This document shows, in pieces, positions 7,309 through 7,958 of a stretch of 7,958 nt of DNA. The DNA comes from Lachnospiraceae bacterium (GTDB lineage Bacteria; Bacillota; Clostridia; Lachnospirales; Lachnospiraceae), in the NCBI GenBank assembly GCA_017651385.1, contig JAGCCY010000296.1, positions 1 through 7,958 of the forward strand, written 5' to 3'. Below the pieces are notes generated by a model. That model saw only the letters and a list, made by a program, of their open reading frames with translations, had not been told where the DNA came from and made no database searches. The first letter of the stretch is position 1. Every line of letters starts with the position of its first letter. The translations under genes were made by a program, and so were the position numbers.

Positions 7309-7701
7309 ATCCGTCCTTTCTCCGAGTAATTGATCGAGCATTTCACTCATGCTCATACCGGATTGATCCATGTACGTTTCACCGTAAATCTGATCCATAT
7401 ACTCCCCAACGTTCTTCCTGTATTCGTCATTTGTCTTAAGTGCATATATCACACTTAAAAAGACAGCAATGCTTATGAATATCGCACCCAGCCCCGTGGC
7501 TATTGCGGCTATGCCGTCAGTTGTAAACTTTTTCTCATCGCCTCTTCCGAGCATGGCAAACATGACTGCAAAAGAACCCAATATTATCGCGATATAGGGT
7601 GCGGTCGAAAAGATTATCGCCGAAGCAATGGCAGCTATTCCGAAAGCCTTTGCACGGCTTCTTATTCTGATCTTGGCATAGTAGTAAGTATCCCTGTTCA
7701 T
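7306..7701 (-). CDS. Small membrane protein, DUF4190-like topology
   Basis: The 131-residue product has a short basic N-terminus (YYYAKIRIRSRAKA), a hydrophobic stretch at about 19-51 that could be one long or two short helices broken at Pro35, a GRGDEKKFTTDG loop (52-63), and a second hydrophobic segment at about 63-88. A soluble, acidic, Met-rich tail with helical patterning follows (89-131, including MSMSEMLDQLL). The hydrophobic hairpin, G-rich loop and second helix resemble DUF4190-type proteins, but the match is by topology only. An in-frame TAA nine to seven bases upstream fixes ATG 7701-7699 as the first possible start. There is no clear Shine-Dalgarno sequence before it. It appears to be the first gene of the minus-strand trio; its function is unknown. 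Confidence 0.72.
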   Translation of the reverse strand: MNRDTYYYAKIRIRSRAKAFGIAAIASAIIFSTAPYIAIILGSFAVMFAMLGRGDEKKFTTDGIAAIATGLGAIFISIAVFLSVIYALKTNDEYRKNVGEYMDQIYGETYMDQSGMSMSEMLDQLLGERTD

Positions 7702-7710
7702 AGTTAATTA

Positions 7711-7739
7711 ATTTTACCATACAGCCCCGAATATATCAA
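7711..7739 (-). promoter_or_regulatory. Candidate proximal promoter giving a nearly leaderless mRNA
   Basis: On the minus strand, TTGATA (7739-7734) and TAAAAT (7716-7711) are 17 bases apart, and each matches the consensus at five of six positions. Transcription would begin near 7704, only a few bases before ATG 7701. The box quality is better than that of the distal candidate at 7748-7776, but AT-rich DNA yields such matches by chance. Confidence 0.4.
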
Positions 7740-7747
7740 TTAACGGG

Positions 7748-7776
7748 CTTATAAAATTTATGTAAACTTGAAGCAA
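7748..7776 (-). promoter_or_regulatory. Candidate distal promoter of the minus-strand trio
   Basis: On the minus strand, TTGCTT (7776-7771) and TATAAG (7753-7748) are 17 bases apart. The -35 box is weak (three of six) and the -10 box good (five of six). The leader would be about 40 nt. Its -35 box overlaps that of the opposite-facing promoter of the Tex gene. Confidence 0.4.
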
Positions 7777-7796
7777 TTTTTTCTTTTAACTATAAT
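7768..7796 (+). promoter_or_regulatory. Sigma-A promoter of the Tex-family gene
   Basis: A -35 box TTGAAG (7768-7773) and a perfect -10 box TATAAT (7791-7796) are separated by 17 bases. Transcription would start near 7803, giving a leader of about 32 nt that includes AGGAGG at 7819-7824. Confidence 0.82.
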
Positions 7797-7834
7797 GATT
7801 TAATGCATATATCCCTACAGGAGGATTATTATAC

Positions 7835-7958
7835 ATGGATATTATCGGAAAGTTAAAAGAAGAACTGAACATTAAAAGGGAGCAGGTCGAGGCGGTAGTG
7901 CGTCTTATAGACGAGGGCAATACCATACCGTTTATCGCGAGATACCGTAAAGAGCAGC
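7835..7958 (+). CDS. tex: Tex-family S1 RNA-binding transcription accessory protein (5' part)
   Basis: The window ends after 41 codons of this gene. The visible N-terminus, with KLKEELNIKREQVEAVV then RLIDEGNTIPFIARYRKEQ, matches the strongly conserved start of Tex/YhgF proteins, in which the helical N-terminal domain carries the 'GNTIPFIARYRKE' signature. The full protein normally also has a YqgF-like RNase H fold domain, helix-hairpin-helix motifs and a C-terminal S1 domain, all outside this window. It binds nucleic acids and acts on transcription/RNA processes in the cytoplasm. The start ATG 7835 has AGGAGG at 7819-7824 with a 10-base spacer, under the promoter at 7768-7796. Confidence 0.92.
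   Translation, partial: MDIIGKLKEELNIKREQVEAVVRLIDEGNTIPFIARYRKEQ

Overview
The window looks like chromosomal DNA of a Gram-positive anaerobe, most likely a butyrate-forming Clostridia member of the Lachnospiraceae type. The grounds are a phosphate butyryltransferase/butyrate kinase pair, strong AGGAGG ribosome sites, a clostridial-style SecA and RF2, and a DUF975-type membrane protein. The family assignment is inference from gene content and protein style, not from a database search.

Layout. Positions 1-117 are the 3' end of a gene that resembles a methyl-accepting chemotaxis protein, closed by a near-perfect intrinsic terminator (150-181). A promoter at 184-212 precedes a plus-strand cluster: ptb (290-1213), buk (1232-2299), secA (2315-4786) and prfB (4903-6021). 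No terminator is visible between these genes, so they may be co-transcribed. The probable terminator of the cluster (6166-6200) lies inside the convergent neighbouring gene. Three minus-strand genes follow, tightly packed and read from 7701 down to 5972: a small two-to-three-helix membrane protein, a soluble HExxH/CxxC protein and a DUF975-like membrane protein. The last of these overlaps the prfB 3' end by 50 bp. A 133-bp AT-rich intergenic region (7702-7834) carries divergent promoters, and the window ends in the first 41 codons of a Tex-family gene.

How the genes relate. Ptb and Buk together convert butyryl-CoA to butyrate with ATP formation. SecA and RF2 are housekeeping factors for protein export and translation termination, and secA-prfB adjacency is common in Firmicutes. 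The minus-strand trio has no established role; its packing suggests a single envelope-associated function.

Most notable point. The secA reading frame is stopped by TAA at codon 824, yet the same frame continues for 31 codons that encode a complete SEC-C zinc-binding tail (C838, C840, C849, H850) before TAG at 4880-4882. The next gene encodes RF2, which reads UAA and UGA. That prfB lacks the usual in-frame UGA frameshift stop at codon 26, although codon 25 is still CTT and an SD-like GGAGG precedes it. A recent nonsense mutation, a sequencing error or functional stop-codon readthrough could all explain the secA arrangement; the sequence alone does not decide.
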